Shown: positions 36,862 through 47,545, counted from the stretch's first letter. The stretch is 64,000 nucleotides of DNA from Pseudoxanthomonas sp. X-1 (GCF_020042665.1 NZ_CP083376.1:2702001-2766000), one strand, 5' to 3'. The notes: generated from the sequence alone by a model not told the origin. Numbers and translations: made by a program.

Positions 36862-38276
36862 GCTTCGATCGGCACCTGCGAGACCGCGCCGCTGGCCAGA
36901 TCCACGCACAGGACCGCGTGCGCGTCGGTCTCGGCGATCCACAGTTTGCCGCCGAAGGCGGCCACGCCGGCAGGCTGCGCCAGGCGCCGGCCCACCTCCA
37001 GCGAGGTCACCGCGCCGCCGCCCAGGCGCAGGCTGCGGATGCGGCCGTTGCCGGTGTCGGCGATCCACAGCACCGGCGCGTCGGGATCCAGCGCCACGTC
37101 TTCCGGCGCCTGCAGGCGCGCCTGCTGGCGCTGGCCGTCGGCATCGCCGAACTCCCACGGCCCCTGCCCGCCCACCAGGGTCTTGGCGAAATCGCCGCCC
37201 AGCTGCACCGCGCGCAGCGAGGCGCCCAGCGTGTCGCACACGTACAGCGCCTGCTGTACCAGCGCCAGGCCGGTCGGCTGGGCGAAGCTGGCCAGGATGC
37301 CGGCGCCGTCGCGCTGCCCCAGTTGGCCCGAGCCGGCGCGGCATTCGAGGATGCGGTTGCCCAGGTCCCAGCTCCACACCCGGTTGTCGCCGGACAGGGC
37401 GAAGTGCAGATGGCTGTTGGTCGCCACCAGCCCGGCCGGCGAGGCCAGCGCGACATCCCCGGGGGCGTGGATCGGGCCCTCGGCCGGCACCCCGGCCTTG
37501 CCCGTGCCCAGCAGGGTCTGCACCGCCCCGGTGCCCAGGTGGATGCGCCGGATCAGGTGGTTGCCGGTGTCGGCCACGTAGAGCTCGTTGCGCAGCAGCG
37601 CCACGTGGGTGGGGCTGCGGAAGCTGGCGATCTCCATGTCGCCGTCCAGCGCGTCGGCGTTGCCGTTGCCGAAGCGCCGCATCACGCGGCCGGCGTGGTT
37701 GCATTCCACGATCTGGTGGTGGCCGGTGTCGGCCACGTACAGGCGCTCGGCATTGACCGCCAGGCCGGTGGGGAAACGCAGCGGCAGGCGCGGCTCGGGG
37801 TTGGTCTCCACGGGGCGGGTGTCGACCCGGGGTTCTTCCAGCGGCTCGCACAGCGCGCCCAGCCGGTTTTCCAGCGCACCGACGCCGGGGGTGCCGACGA
37901 TGTGGTCGACCATCATGCCCTGCGCGTCGATCAGCACCACGGTCGGCCAGGCCTCGATGCCGAAGCGCTGCCAGGCGTGCCAGTCCGGATCGTGCGCGAT
38001 CGGGAAAGAGACCCCGAAGCGGCGCAGGCGCTTGAGCGCGGCCTGCGGATCGCGGTGCACGTCGAAACGCGGCACGGCGATCACCCGCACCTGCAGGCGC
38101 GCGCCGAAGCGGCGCTGCAGCACCGCCAGGTCGGCCAGGCGCTGCAGGCACCAGCTCGAGGCCGGATCGACGAAAGCCAGCGCCACCGCGCTGCCACGCA
38201 GCGACTGCAGCGCGGTCGGCGCGGCGTTGAGCCACAGCAGACCGTGCGGGAAGTCGGGAGCGTGGATCGGATTCAT
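36858..38276 (-). CDS. Thioredoxin-fold / NHL-repeat protein
   Basis: A 472-residue protein. Residues 1-140 look like a thioredoxin/AhpC-type domain (VALAFVDPASSWCLQRLADL, AWPTVVLIDAQG). The rest is an NHL beta-propeller with repeats such as LYVADTGHHQIVECN, LYVADTGNHLIRRI and LWIADTGNGRIRSL. This is the architecture of NHLRC2-like proteins. The redox motif appears lost: only one Cys is at the expected CxxC position (SSWCLQ). No signal peptide. It overlaps uvrC by ATGA. Function unknown. Confidence 0.8.
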   Translation of the reverse strand: MNPIHAPDFPHGLLWLNAAPTALQSLRGSAVALAFVDPASSWCLQRLADLAVLQRRFGARLQVRVIAVPRFDVHRDPQAALKRLRRFGVSFPIAHDPDWHAWQRFGIEAWPTVVLIDAQGMMVDHIVGTPGVGALENRLGALCEPLEEPRVDTRPVETNPEPRLPLRFPTGLAVNAERLYVADTGHHQIVECNHAGRVMRRFGNGNADALDGDMEIASFRSPTHVALLRNELYVADTGNHLIRRIHLGTGAVQTLLGTGKAGVPAEGPIHAPGDVALASPAGLVATNSHLHFALSGDNRVWSWDLGNRILECRAGSGQLGQRDGAGILASFAQPTGLALVQQALYVCDTLGASLRAVQLGGDFAKTLVGGQGPWEFGDADGQRQQARLQAPEDVALDPDAPVLWIADTGNGRIRSLRLGGGAVTSLEVGRRLAQPAGVAAFGGKLWIAETDAHAVLCVDLASGAVSQVPIEA

Positions 38277-38364
38277 GGAGACTGGATGATGCCGCAGGCG
38301 GCCGGCTTCAAGCCGTGCGCGCCGGCGCGCTTAACGCGCGGCAGCAGCGGCGCGCGGCCGATCC

Positions 38365-39144
38365 TCACCGCATGCCGTCCAGATGGCGCTGGGCGCGCGC
38401 CAGGTCCTCGGGGGTGTCCACGCCGGGCGGGAAGGCCTCTGGCGTCAGCGCCACGGCGATGCGGAAGCCGGCCTCCAGCGCGCGCAGCTGCTCCAGCGAT
38501 TCGGTGCGCTCCAGCCGGCCCGGCGGCAGCGCGGCGAAGGTGCGCAGGAAGCCGGCGCGGTAGGCGTAGATGCCGATATGGCGCAGGAACGGCGCCGGCG
38601 CGTCGGCCAGCGCTTCGCGGCTGCGCGCGAAGCCGTCGCGGTGCCAGGGCAGCGGCGCGCGGCTGAAATACAGCGCATCGCCGTTGTCGGCCAGCACCAC
38701 CTTCACCGCATTGGGGTCGAACACCTGCTCGGCCTCGTCGATCGGCGTGGCCAGGGTCGCCATCGGATGGCCGCTGGCCGACAGCGCGGCGGCCACGGCG
38801 CGGATGCCGGCCGGCGGGGCGAAGGGCTCGTCGCCCTGCAGGTTGACCACCAGGGTCTGGTCGTCCCAGCCGGCGATGCCGGCGCATTCGGCCAGGCGGT
38901 CGCTGCCCGAGGCGTGGCCGGCGGCGGTCATCGCCACCCGCACGCCGCTGCCGTCCAGCGCGCGCGCCACGCGTTCGTCGTCGGTGGCCACCCACACCTC
39001 GCGCGCGCCGGCGGCCAGCGCGCGCTCGGCCACGTGCAGCACCAGCGCGCGGCCGCCGAGCAGCCGCAGCGGCTTGCCGGGCAGGCGCGTGGCGTCGTGG
39101 CGGGCGGGAATGGCGACGACGAAGGGTTCTTGCAGGTCGGTCAT
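38365..39144 (-). CDS. kdsB: 3-deoxy-manno-octulosonate cytidylyltransferase
   Basis: A 259-residue enzyme that activates KDO as CMP-KDO for lipopolysaccharide core synthesis. Signature regions: [18 protein letters not shown] at the N-terminus, [25 protein letters not shown], and [12 protein letters not shown]. It is near lpxK and msbA in the same direction, making a lipid A/core block. Length is normal. Confidence 0.95.
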   Translation of the reverse strand: MTDLQEPFVVAIPARHDATRLPGKPLRLLGGRALVLHVAERALAAGAREVWVATDDERVARALDGSGVRVAMTAAGHASGSDRLAECAGIAGWDDQTLVVNLQGDEPFAPPAGIRAVAAALSASGHPMATLATPIDEAEQVFDPNAVKVVLADNGDALYFSRAPLPWHRDGFARSREALADAPAPFLRHIGIYAYRAGFLRTFAALPPGRLERTESLEQLRALEAGFRIAVALTPEAFPPGVDTPEDLARAQRHLDGMR

Positions 39145-39268
39145 GTGACGGAGCTTGCGGGCGCCGGCAACGGGCGCACCTGCCAGGCGTGGCGATGGGA
39201 AGGAACCGCCATTCTAGCCGCTGGCCCAGACCGGTCCGACGCGCCCGGGGCCGTCGCGCCCGAAGCGT

Positions 39269-40279
39269 TCAGCCCTTGCGGCCGGGCGGCGCCAGGCTCC
39301 GCAGCGCGGCCACGCGGCCCAGCAGCGCCACCCAGAACGCCTCGGGCAGCTCCGCCTCGACCGGGACGCTGTAGGCCCAGGGACCGGCGAAGGCGGCGCA
39401 TTTGACCGCGTCCTTCTCGGTCATCAGCAGCGGCAGGTCGCTGCCGAAGCGCAGATCGTCCGCGCTGTAGGCGTGGTGATCGTCGAAGGCATGCGGCACC
39501 ACGCCGATGCCGTAGCCGCGCAGCAGGTCGAAGAAGCGGCCGGGATGGCCGATGCCCGCCACCGCGTGCACGCGGCGGCCGCCGAAGGCCGCCAGCGTGG
39601 TCGGCTTGCCGCCGGCCAGCGGCAGGGCCAGGCCCGAGCGCAGCGCCATCGCCCATTCGCCGAAGCCGGCGCTGCCGCCGTTGACCACGCGGAAATCGAC
39701 CTGCCCGCTGCGTTCGGCCGGCTCGCGCAGCGGCCCGGCCGGCAGCACGCGGCCGTTGCCGTAGCGGCGGCGGCCGTCGATGACCTCGATCTCGATATCG
39801 CGCCGCAGCCGCAGGTGCTGCAGGCCGTCATCGCAGACCACGATGTCGCAACCGGCCGCCGCCAGCGCGCGCGCGGCGGCGACGCGGTCGCGGTCCACCC
39901 GCACCCTTGCGCGGGTGCGGCGTGCGATCAGCACCGGCTCGTCGCCGCCTTCGGCCGGGGTGGTGTCCGCCTCCACCCAGCGAGGGGTTTTCGGGTCCTG
40001 GCGACCGTAGCCGCGGCTGGCCACGCCTGGGTTCCAGCCGGCCTCGCGCAGGCGCTGCACCAGCGCGATGGTCAGCGGCGTCTTGCCGGTGCCGCCGACG
40101 GTCAGATTGCCCACCACCACCACCGGCACCGGCGCGCGCCGGCGCCGCAGCAGGCCGAGGCGATACAGCGCGGCGCGCAGGCGCAGCGCGCCGCGGTAGA
40201 CGTGTTCGAGCAGCCGCGGCAGCAGCGGCACCGGCGCGCCGTCGAACCAGTACCTGGGCACGCCGCGCGAAGCGCTCAT
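39269..40279 (-). CDS. lpxK: Tetraacyldisaccharide 4'-kinase
   Basis: A 336-residue inner-membrane-associated kinase that phosphorylates the lipid A disaccharide precursor. The P-loop is [16 protein letters not shown] (about residues 54-69), followed by [18 protein letters not shown] and the VCDDGLQH motif. The N-terminal hydrophobic helix is typical. Its start overlaps the msbA stop (ATGA), so coupling with the lipid A flippase is likely. Confidence 0.95.
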   Translation of the reverse strand: MSASRGVPRYWFDGAPVPLLPRLLEHVYRGALRLRAALYRLGLLRRRRAPVPVVVVGNLTVGGTGKTPLTIALVQRLREAGWNPGVASRGYGRQDPKTPRWVEADTTPAEGGDEPVLIARRTRARVRVDRDRVAAARALAAAGCDIVVCDDGLQHLRLRRDIEIEVIDGRRRYGNGRVLPAGPLREPAERSGQVDFRVVNGGSAGFGEWAMALRSGLALPLAGGKPTTLAAFGGRRVHAVAGIGHPGRFFDLLRGYGIGVVPHAFDDHHAYSADDLRFGSDLPLLMTEKDAVKCAAFAGPWAYSVPVEAELPEAFWVALLGRVAALRSLAPPGRKG

Positions 40280-42033
40280 TCGGCCTCGCGGAACTGGGCG
40301 CCGTGCAGTTGCGCGTACAGGCCGCCACGGGCGAGCAGTTCGGCGTGGGTACCCTGCTCGACCAGGCGGCCATGGTCGAGCACCAGCACCTGGTCGGCGT
40401 GTTCGATGGTGGACAGGCGGTGGGCGATGACCAGGGTCGTGCGGTCGGGCATCAGCTGGGTCAGCGCGTCCTGCACCAGGCGCTCGGATTCGTTGTCCAG
40501 CGCGGCGGTGGCCTCGTCCAGGATCAGGATCGGCGCGTCCTTCAGCATCGCCCGGGCGATCGCCAGGCGCTGGCGCTGGCCGCCGGAGAGCTTGCCGCCC
40601 TTGACCCCGATCGCGGTGTCCTTGCCCTGCTCGAGCTGCTCGACGAATTCCATCGCATGCGCGTCGCGCAGCGCCTTGTCCAGCGCCTGCGCATCGGCCG
40701 CCTGCATCTCGCCATAGGCCACGTTGGCCGCGACGGTGCCGTCGAACAGCATCACCTGCTGGCCGACCAGGGCGATCTGGCGGCGCAGGTCGGCCAGGCG
40801 GTACTCCTGCACCGGCGCGCCATCGATCAGGATCTGTCCGGACTCGACGTCGTAGAAGCGCGGGATCAGCTTGATCAGGCTGGACTTGCCGCTGCCCGAG
40901 CGGCCGACGATGGCGGTGACCGTGCCGGGGCGCGCGACGAAGCTGATGTGCTCCAGCGCCGGCCGCAGCTGGCCCGGATAGCGCGCGGTGACGTCGCGGA
41001 ACTCGATCGTGCCCCGCGCTCGGGCCAGCGGACGGGTGCCGGCGTCGACCTCGTCCGGCGCGTCGAGCACCGAGAACAGGCGCTCGGCCGAGGCCACGCC
41101 GCGCTGCAGGACGTTCTGCACGTTGGTGAGGTTCTTCAGGGCCGGGATGATGCCGGCCATGGCCAGCAGCAGGCTGAAGAAACCGCCGGCGCTCAGCCGC
41201 CCGGCGGCGGCTTCGTGACCGGCGATCAGCAGCAGCGCCGCCAGGCCGATGGCGCCCATCATCTGCACCGTGGCGGTGGAGATGCCGCGGGTGGACTCGA
41301 CCTTCATCGCCAGGCGCAGGTTGTGGTCGGCCAGCGCGTGGTAGCGCTCGAGCTCGGACCGCTGCGCGCCGTAGACCTTGACCTCCTGATGGTTGGACAG
41401 CGTCTGGTCGGCCGCCTGCAGCAAGCGCGCGCCGCTCTCCTGGATGCGGTGGCTCACCCGCCGGTAGCGCTTGGCGACCTTGTTCATCACGAACGCCAGC
41501 GGCGGCACCAGCACCAGGATGGACAGGGTCACCTGCCAGCTGGCGCCCAGCATCACGATCAGCAGCACGATGGCCTGCAGCGCCTGCTGGATCATGGTCT
41601 TGAGCGCATCGACCGCCGCCTGCGCGACCTGGTCCGAATCCGACCCCAGCCGCACCAGCATCGACGGCACCGGCTCGGCGTCGAAGCGCGCGCCCGGCAG
41701 GGACAGGTACTTGCCCAGCACCTTGACCCGCAGGTCGCGGGCGATGCTGCGCGCCGCGCGTCCCATCGACATGTCGGTGATGTAGCCGGCCACACCGCGC
41801 ACCAGGAAGATCACCAGGATCAGCGTGGGCATGACCCACAGCGCCTGCGGCGCCCCCTGGTTGAGGAAGGTCCGGTTGGTGATCGGCTCCATCAGCCGGG
41901 TGAAGGCGCCCGTCCCCGCCGCTTCGACCAGCGCCGCCACGAACGCCAGCAGCAGCAAACCGCGGTATGGCTTGGCGAAGGCCAGCAGCCGGCGATAGGT
42001 CTGCCAGGCCGATCCGGGGACGGCCGCATTCAC
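40276..42033 (-). CDS. msbA: Lipid A export ABC transporter MsbA
   Basis: A 585-residue half-transporter. Six membrane spans lie in the first 320 residues. The ATPase domain has Walker [11 protein letters not shown], signature [15 protein letters not shown], Walker [13 protein letters not shown] and the H-loop IAHRLST. The start is GTG at 42033 overlapping the exbD stop (GTGA), because the nearby ATG is out of frame. It flips lipid A-core across the inner membrane, matching its neighbours lpxK and kdsB. Confidence 0.95.
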   Translation of the reverse strand: MNAAVPGSAWQTYRRLLAFAKPYRGLLLLAFVAALVEAAGTGAFTRLMEPITNRTFLNQGAPQALWVMPTLILVIFLVRGVAGYITDMSMGRAARSIARDLRVKVLGKYLSLPGARFDAEPVPSMLVRLGSDSDQVAQAAVDALKTMIQQALQAIVLLIVMLGASWQVTLSILVLVPPLAFVMNKVAKRYRRVSHRIQESGARLLQAADQTLSNHQEVKVYGAQRSELERYHALADHNLRLAMKVESTRGISTATVQMMGAIGLAALLLIAGHEAAAGRLSAGGFFSLLLAMAGIIPALKNLTNVQNVLQRGVASAERLFSVLDAPDEVDAGTRPLARARGTIEFRDVTARYPGQLRPALEHISFVARPGTVTAIVGRSGSGKSSLIKLIPRFYDVESGQILIDGAPVQEYRLADLRRQIALVGQQVMLFDGTVAANVAYGEMQAADAQALDKALRDAHAMEFVEQLEQGKDTAIGVKGGKLSGGQRQRLAIARAMLKDAPILILDEATAALDNESERLVQDALTQLMPDRTTLVIAHRLSTIEHADQVLVLDHGRLVEQGTHAELLARGGLYAQLHGAQFREAE

Positions 42034-42458
42034 CGGCGTGGCTCCTGCTCGGGCGCCGTGGCGATGGAAATGCGCTTGAAGCCCAGCTGGGCCAGCGCGT
42101 CCAGCGCGGTCACCACCGCCTGGTGCGGCGTACGCGCGTCGGCGCGCAGCAGCACCGGGCGCGCATGGTCCTTGCCGGCGGACTGGGCGATGGCCTGCTT
42201 GAGCGCGTCGGCGTCGGTGCGCAGCACTTCGCTGTCGCCGACGAAGTAGCGGCCCTCGGCATTGATGAGGATGCTCAGCGCCTTGGCCGGCGCGTCGGCC
42301 GGCTGCTGCGAGGCCGACGGCAGCTGCAGCTGCAGGGTCGAGCGCGCATCGAAGGTCGTGGTGATCACGAAGAAGATGATCAGCACCAGGATCACGTCGA
42401 TCAGCGGGACCAGGTTGATCTCCGGCTCGTCGTGCGCGCGGTCGTCGCGGATACGCAT
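42030..42458 (-). CDS. exbD: ExbD/TolR-family energy-transduction protein
   Basis: A 142-residue protein with one N-terminal membrane span that carries the proton-path Asp ([18 protein letters not shown], Asp near residue 21) and a periplasmic domain ([16 protein letters not shown]). With the ExbB-like neighbour 12 bp upstream it forms a proton-driven motor in the inner membrane. The exbB-exbD-msbA-lpxK order is common in Xanthomonads. Whether it energises TonB or another system is not evident. Confidence 0.92.
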   Translation of the reverse strand: MRIRDDRAHDEPEINLVPLIDVILVLIIFFVITTTFDARSTLQLQLPSASQQPADAPAKALSILINAEGRYFVGDSEVLRTDADALKQAIAQSAGKDHARPVLLRADARTPHQAVVTALDALAQLGFKRISIATAPEQEPRR

Positions 42459-42470
42459 CGGGCGCGGCCT

Positions 42471-43094
42471 TCAGTCGACGCGCGCGGCGGCGTGCGGCGC
42501 TTCCAGCGCGTCGGACAGGGCCATGGCCTGCTGCTCCATCTCGATCACGTAGCCGGCGATGCGGCCGCGGAAATAGCGATGGAAGATCAGCGCCGGGATC
42601 GCCACCAGCATGCCGGTGGCGGTGCACACCAGCGCCTTGCCGATGCCGCCGGCCAGCTGGTTCACATCGCCCAGGCCGTGGTCGAGGATCCCCAGGAACA
42701 TCTGGATCATGCCCACCACCGTGCCCAGCAGGCCCAGCAGCGGACCGGCCGCGGCGATGGTGCCCAGCGTGTTGAGGTAGCGCTCCATGCGGTGGACCAG
42801 GTGGCGGCCGGTGTCCTCGATGCGCTCGCGGATCACATCGCGCGAGCGGTGGCGCACGTCCAGCGCGGCGGCCAGCAGCGCGCCCAGCGGCGAGGTGCGG
42901 CGCAGCGACTCGATATGCGAGGCCTCCAGGTTGGACGAGGTCGCCCAGCGGCGCACCTCTTCGCCCAGGCCCGGCGGCAGGATCTCCTTGCGGCGCAGGC
43001 TCCAGAAGCGTTCCACCACGATGGCCAGGGCCAGCACGGCGAGCAGCAGCAGCGGGAGCATGGGCCAGCCGCCCGCCTTGACCAGTTCCAGCAC
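42471..43094 (-). CDS. exbB: ExbB/TolQ/MotA-family proton channel protein
   Basis: A 207-residue three-span protein. The first span is at residues 12-31. The conserved MotA/TolQ/ExbB core follows (RYLNTLGTIAAAGPLLGLLG, then GTVVGMIQMF, and GIGKALVCTATGMLVAIPAL). Partner of the ExbD downstream. It starts 9 bp after comEC ends, so it may be read from the comEC promoter or its own. Confidence 0.93.
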   Translation of the reverse strand: MLELVKAGGWPMLPLLLLAVLALAIVVERFWSLRRKEILPPGLGEEVRRWATSSNLEASHIESLRRTSPLGALLAAALDVRHRSRDVIRERIEDTGRHLVHRMERYLNTLGTIAAAGPLLGLLGTVVGMIQMFLGILDHGLGDVNQLAGGIGKALVCTATGMLVAIPALIFHRYFRGRIAGYVIEMEQQAMALSDALEAPHAAARVD

Positions 43095-43103
43095 GTTGAA
43101 TCC

Positions 43104-45539
43104 TTACGGCGCAGCCGGCCGTGTGAGAGCAGGCCGATAGGATAGCCCAGACGCCTCGCGCGCCCTGACCGCGTCCCACAGCCGCGCGCGCCAGCGCCGG
43201 CGCTCGCGGACCGACTGGCCGTCGGCGTCCAGCCAGACACTCAGCGCGCCGCTGTCGGCGGTGTTCAGCACCTCGGCGCCGGCCCGCTGCCAGCGTCGCA
43301 CCACCACCGGCTGCGGATGCCCGAAACGGTTGTCCGCGCCGGCCGAGACCAGCGCCAGGCGCGCGCCCGTGGCCTCGACGAACGCGGGATCGGAGGAATC
43401 GCGGCTGCCGTGGTGGGCCACCAGCACCAGCTTCGACTTCAGCGCCTGCGGGTGCGTGCGCAGCAGCTGGCGTTCGATCACCTGGCCGATGTCGCCGGTC
43501 AGCAGCACCGCGCCATGCGCGGTGCCCACGCGCAGTACACAGCTGGATTCGTTGCGCAGGTAGGGAAAGCCACGCGTCGGATGCAGAACCTCGAACCGCA
43601 CGCCGTCCCAGGTCCAGGCCTGTCCGGCGCGGCAGGCGGTCTGCAGCGGAATCGGCGCACCGGCCGGTCCCAGCACCTCCAGCACCGGCATCCCGCTGCG
43701 CACCGCCCCCAGACCACCGGCATGGTCGGCATCGCCGTGGCTGACCATCACCCGGTCCAGCCGGCGCACACCCAGGGCATGCAGCGCCGGCACCACCACG
43801 CGTTCGCCGGCGTCGAAGCCGTCGGCCACCGCCGGCCCGGTATCGAACAGCAGCGCATGGCCGCGCGTGCGCACCAGCACCGACAGGCCCTGGCCGACAT
43901 CGAGCGTGGTCACGCTGGCCTCGCCCTCGCGCGGCAGGTCCAGGTCGGGCAGCAGCAGCGGCAGCCACAGCAGCAGCGCCAGCGGCTTGCCGGGCACCCC
44001 GCGCGGCAGCAGCAGCCAGAACGCGCCCAGCACGGCCATGGGCAGCGCGAACCAGGCACCTTCCGGCAGCCACCACAGCGCGAAGCGGCCCTGTGCCAGC
44101 CAGGCGAACAGCCGCCAGCTCGGTTCGAACGCCTGCCCGGCCAGCCACCAGGCCGGCGTGCCCCAGCCGGCGTGCAGGGTCTCGGCGGCCACGCCGAGCA
44201 GGCAGGCCGGCACCACCACCAGGCTCCACCAGGGGATCGCCAGCAGATTGGCCAGCGGCCCGATCAGCGAGGCCTGGCCGAACAAGGCCACGGTCAGCGG
44301 CAGCAGTCCGAGTGTGGCCACGCCCTGCGCCGACAGGAACGCGCGCCACGCCGGCAGGCCGTGCGTGGGCAGGCACCACACCAGCCAGGCCACGCCGGCG
44401 AAGCTGAGCCAGAAGCCGGCCAGCAGCGGCGCCAGCGGATCCACCAGCAGCACCGCCAGCATCGCCAGGGCCAGCGCGGCCACCGCGCCGGCCGGACGCC
44501 GGCCGCAGCGGGCCAGGGCCACCACCGCGATCATCAGCACCGTGCGCACCGTCGGCAGCGCGCCCCCGGACAGCAGCGCATAGCCGCCGGCGAACAGCAT
44601 CGCCGCCACCCCGGCCGCGACCGGCCGCGGCAGCCACCGTCCCAGCCGCGGGAACAGCCGCCACAGGCCCGCGGCGAGCAGCGCACCGAAGCCGGCGACC
44701 AGCCCGACATGGAACCCGGAGATGGCGATCAGATGGGTGAGCCCGGCCGCACGCAGCGTGGCCCAATCGGCATCGTCCAGGCCGCCGGTGTCGCCCAACG
44801 CCAGGGCACGCACGAAGCGCTGCGCTCCGGCCGGCGCCTGCCCGGCGATGCGCGCGGACATCCGCGCGCGCCACGCGTCGATGCCCACCGGCGGCCCCAA
44901 TGCACGCGCCAACGGCGCGGCGCGCACATAGCCGGTCGCCGCCACGCGCCGCGCCAGCGCATAGCGCTCGCTGTCGAACCCGCCCGGGTTGACCAGCCCG
45001 CGCGGCGCGCGCAGCCGCACCAGCAGCCGCCAGCGCTGCCCGGCCTGCAGCTGCGCGCGCGGCCCCGGCACGCTGGCGTCGGTCTCGTCGTACCAGGCCA
45101 GCTGCAGGCGCCGGCCGCATGGCAGCTCCGCGCCGGCAGGGCAGGCCTCGGCGAGGAACTCGAAGCGCGTGCGCCGCGCCTCGACCTGGGGCAGGCCGAC
45201 GACGCGGCCTTCGACGCTCCAGTCTCGCGCCTGGGCGCGCGCCGGCAGCTGTGCCGACAGCGCCCAGCCCGCCTGCAATCCGGCCCAGCCGACGCCGACC
45301 AGCAACGCGCCGGCCAGGCGCATGGCCCCGCCCCGCACCCAGCACGGCAGGCCGACGGCCAGCGCCGCGCACAGCCAGACGCGCCCGGGCAGCGCCGGCA
45401 GCAGCAGGCAGCCGCAGACGCCCAGCAGCAGGCACACGGCGACCGCGCCGCCAAACGCCGGCACGGGCATGGCGCCAGGCGCGGCGAAGCGCCGGGCCCA
45501 CGGGTGCCGCGCGTGCGTACTGGCCTGCGTCCATTGCAT
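43104..45539 (-). CDS. comEC: ComEC/Rec2 DNA uptake channel
   Basis: A protein of about 811 residues for transport of single-stranded DNA across the inner membrane in transformation. An N-terminal DUF4131 region is followed by the Competence domain (LTHLIAISGFHVGLVAGFGA, about 240-260) with many spans, then a metallo-beta-lactamase-like domain at about 540-770 (TTLDVGQGLSVLV, VSHGDADHAGGL, LVAHHGSRDSS). The start was set at MQWTQAS, but a later ATG (MPVPAFGG) is also possible. Confidence 0.92.
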   Translation of the reverse strand: MQWTQASTHARHPWARRFAAPGAMPVPAFGGAVAVCLLLGVCGCLLLPALPGRVWLCAALAVGLPCWVRGGAMRLAGALLVGVGWAGLQAGWALSAQLPARAQARDWSVEGRVVGLPQVEARRTRFEFLAEACPAGAELPCGRRLQLAWYDETDASVPGPRAQLQAGQRWRLLVRLRAPRGLVNPGGFDSERYALARRVAATGYVRAAPLARALGPPVGIDAWRARMSARIAGQAPAGAQRFVRALALGDTGGLDDADWATLRAAGLTHLIAISGFHVGLVAGFGALLAAGLWRLFPRLGRWLPRPVAAGVAAMLFAGGYALLSGGALPTVRTVLMIAVVALARCGRRPAGAVAALALAMLAVLLVDPLAPLLAGFWLSFAGVAWLVWCLPTHGLPAWRAFLSAQGVATLGLLPLTVALFGQASLIGPLANLLAIPWWSLVVVPACLLGVAAETLHAGWGTPAWWLAGQAFEPSWRLFAWLAQGRFALWWLPEGAWFALPMAVLGAFWLLLPRGVPGKPLALLLWLPLLLPDLDLPREGEASVTTLDVGQGLSVLVRTRGHALLFDTGPAVADGFDAGERVVVPALHALGVRRLDRVMVSHGDADHAGGLGAVRSGMPVLEVLGPAGAPIPLQTACRAGQAWTWDGVRFEVLHPTRGFPYLRNESSCVLRVGTAHGAVLLTGDIGQVIERQLLRTHPQALKSKLVLVAHHGSRDSSDPAFVEATGARLALVSAGADNRFGHPQPVVVRRWQRAGAEVLNTADSGALSVWLDADGQSVRERRRWRARLWDAVRAREASGLSYRPALTRPAAP

Positions 45540-45754
45540 CGGCTGGCGTCCTGCCTGGGTCCGACGCCAGCCTGCGCCGGACCCGCCGGGGGCGCCATCG
45601 CCGCGCAGCGCGTTCCGGCGTGGGAAAAGTCCCAGCGCCGGCAAGGCAGGCGCGGCGGGAGCCGACGGACGTCCACGTCGTCAATGCGGGTTACCATCGC
45701 GCCGCGCGCCGCTCACCCCAATCCCGCCCGCGGCGCATCACCCGAGCCTTCCCG

Positions 45755-46987
45755 ATGCCGCTTCCCGCCTTCCGCGCCGGCAAGGCCGCCGTCGCCTTCA
45801 TCCTGGTCACCGCGATGCTGGACATCGTGGCCATGGGCATCATCATCCCGGTGCTGCCGCACCTGATCGAGCAGTTCTCCGGCTCCAACGCGCGCGCCGG
45901 GCTGATCAATGGGATCTTCGTGGCGCTGTGGGCGCTGATGCAGTTCCTGGTCTCGCCGATCGTGGGCTCGCTGTCGGACCGGTACGGCCGCCGCCCGGTG
46001 ATCCTGCTGTCCACCGCCGGGCTTGCGATCGACTACCTGCTGATGGCGCTGGCGCCCAACCTGTGGTGGCTGGCGGCCGGGCGCATCATCTCGGGCATCA
46101 CCACGGCCAGCTTCACCACCGTCTATGCCTACATGGCCGACATCACCACGCCGGAGAACCGTGCGCGCGGCTACGGCCTGATCGGCGCGGCCTTCAGCGC
46201 CGGCTTCGTCGCCGGCCCGCTGCTGGGCGGGGTACTGGGCGAGTGGTCGCCGCGCGCGCCGTTCTGGGCGGCTGCGGGGATGAGCGCGCTGGCCTTCGCC
46301 TACGGCGCGTTCGTGCTGCCCGAATCTCTGGCGCCGGACAAGCGCATGGCCTTCTCCTGGACGCGGGCCAATCCGCTGGGCGCGCTGCGCCTGCTGCGCT
46401 CGCATCAGGAGCTGACCGGCCTGGCGGTGGTGAACTTCCTGCTGTACTTCGCCCACCACGTGTTCTCGGCAGTGTTCGTGCTGTACGCGGCCGACCGCTA
46501 CGGCTGGGGCGCCTGGCAGGTGGGCCTGCTGCTGGCCATGGTCGGGGCGCTGGACATGCTGGTCCAGGGCACGCTGACCGGCCCGGCGGTGCGCCGCTTC
46601 GGCGATCGCCGCACGATGATCATCGGCCTGTGCTTCGGCGCGCTGGGCATCGCCTGCATGGGGCTGGCGCCGACCGGCTGGCTGTTCGTCGCCGCCATGC
46701 TGCCCAACGCGCTGTGGGGGCTGGCGATGCCGACCATCCAGTCGCTGATGACCCAGCGTGTGTCCGAGTCCGAGCAGGGCCAGCTGCAGGGCGCCAACAA
46801 CAGCGTCGGCGCGATCGCAGGCGTGGTCTCGCCGGTGTTCTTCGGCTGGGTGTATTCCAGGTCGGTCGGACCCGAGGCGGCCCTGCCCTTCATCGGCACG
46901 CCGTTCCTGATCGCCGCCGGCGTGCTGGCCGCGGCCGCGCTGACCGGGATCGCGGTGGCCCGGAGCCAGCGCGCGCGGGCGGGCTGA
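45755..46987 (+). CDS. TetA-like MFS drug exporter
   Basis: A 410-residue major facilitator protein with twelve expected spans and the TetA-type motif A (SPIVGSLSDRYGRRPVIL, about residues 66-83). Motif C-like GFVAGPLLGGVLGEW is in span 5. Close in pattern to TCR/Tet proteins, but chromosomal relatives export varied compounds and tetracycline is not assured. Divergent from comEC; its stop abuts the stop of the next, convergent gene. Confidence 0.87.
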   Translation: MPLPAFRAGKAAVAFILVTAMLDIVAMGIIIPVLPHLIEQFSGSNARAGLINGIFVALWALMQFLVSPIVGSLSDRYGRRPVILLSTAGLAIDYLLMALAPNLWWLAAGRIISGITTASFTTVYAYMADITTPENRARGYGLIGAAFSAGFVAGPLLGGVLGEWSPRAPFWAAAGMSALAFAYGAFVLPESLAPDKRMAFSWTRANPLGALRLLRSHQELTGLAVVNFLLYFAHHVFSAVFVLYAADRYGWGAWQVGLLLAMVGALDMLVQGTLTGPAVRRFGDRRTMIIGLCFGALGIACMGLAPTGWLFVAAMLPNALWGLAMPTIQSLMTQRVSESEQGQLQGANNSVGAIAGVVSPVFFGWVYSRSVGPEAALPFIGTPFLIAAGVLAAAALTGIAVARSQRARAG

Positions 46988-47545
46988 TCAGCCCAGCAGC
47001 CAGCGGCCCAGTTCGACGTAGGCCTCGCGCTGGCCACCGCGCAGCAGGACGAAGGCGTCGAAGGCCAGGCGCACCGGCGCGCAGGCCTCCGGCGCGAGGC
47101 GTTTACCGTCGTTGTGGCCCAGGGTCAGATGCGGATGCAGCGGTGGCGACCTGGCCAGCACGATGCGCTGGCGCGTGGCGGCCGCGCGCAGCGCCGATTC
47201 CAGCGCGGCCAGCGCCGGCGGCGTCTGCGAGGCGGCCAGTACCACCGCGTTGCGGCCGAACACCGCCAGCCGGTCCAGGCTCAGCACGAAGGCCTGCCCC
47301 TGCACCCCGGCCACCGCGCGCTGCGCGCCTTCGACCAGGCCGGGGATCTGCTCGTCGAACGGCTCGCCCAGGTACAGCAGGGTCACGTGGCGCTTGGCCG
47401 CGCGCATCGGCTTGAAGCCCTCGAAGCGCGGCGCATGCGCCTGCACCGCCGCCTCCAGCGGCGCCTGGTCGCCGGCCGCGGGCAGCAGCGCGAAGAACAG
47501 GCTCGGCGGCGGCGCGGCCGGGCGGGCGAAGAGGTCGTCCTGCAT
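46988..47545 (-). CDS. thpR: RNA 2',3'-cyclic phosphodiesterase (2'-5' RNA ligase family)
   Basis: A 185-residue protein with the two HxT motifs of the 2H phosphoesterase family: KRHVTLLYLG (His near 53) and HPHLTLGHND (His near 138). These enzymes open 2',3'-cyclic phosphates on RNA ends. Start at MQDDLFA, where homologues begin; a start 9 bp earlier is possible. The stop directly abuts the MFS gene stop. Confidence 0.88.
   Translation of the reverse strand: MQDDLFARPAAPPPSLFFALLPAAGDQAPLEAAVQAHAPRFEGFKPMRAAKRHVTLLYLGEPFDEQIPGLVEGAQRAVAGVQGQAFVLSLDRLAVFGRNAVVLAASQTPPALAALESALRAAATRQRIVLARSPPLHPHLTLGHNDGKRLAPEACAPVRLAFDAFVLLRGGQREAYVELGRWLLG

Noticed and set aside
35041..37581. Long plus-strand frame opposite uvrC and the NHL gene
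   Set aside because: It is the shadow of real genes in high-GC DNA: His/Gln/Arg-rich, with no motif. Similar shadows at 43317-45866, 51369-54149 and 55969-59040 were dismissed for the same reason, except that the last 165 codons of the latter frame are the DUF3293 gene.
40276..45684. One open frame of about 1,800 codons on the minus strand across msbA, exbD, exbB and comEC
   Set aside because: Only the last 585 codons encode MsbA. The rest is antisense-like GC-rich frame overlapping exbD, exbB and comEC, which have clear domains. The GTG at 42033 fits the MsbA start.
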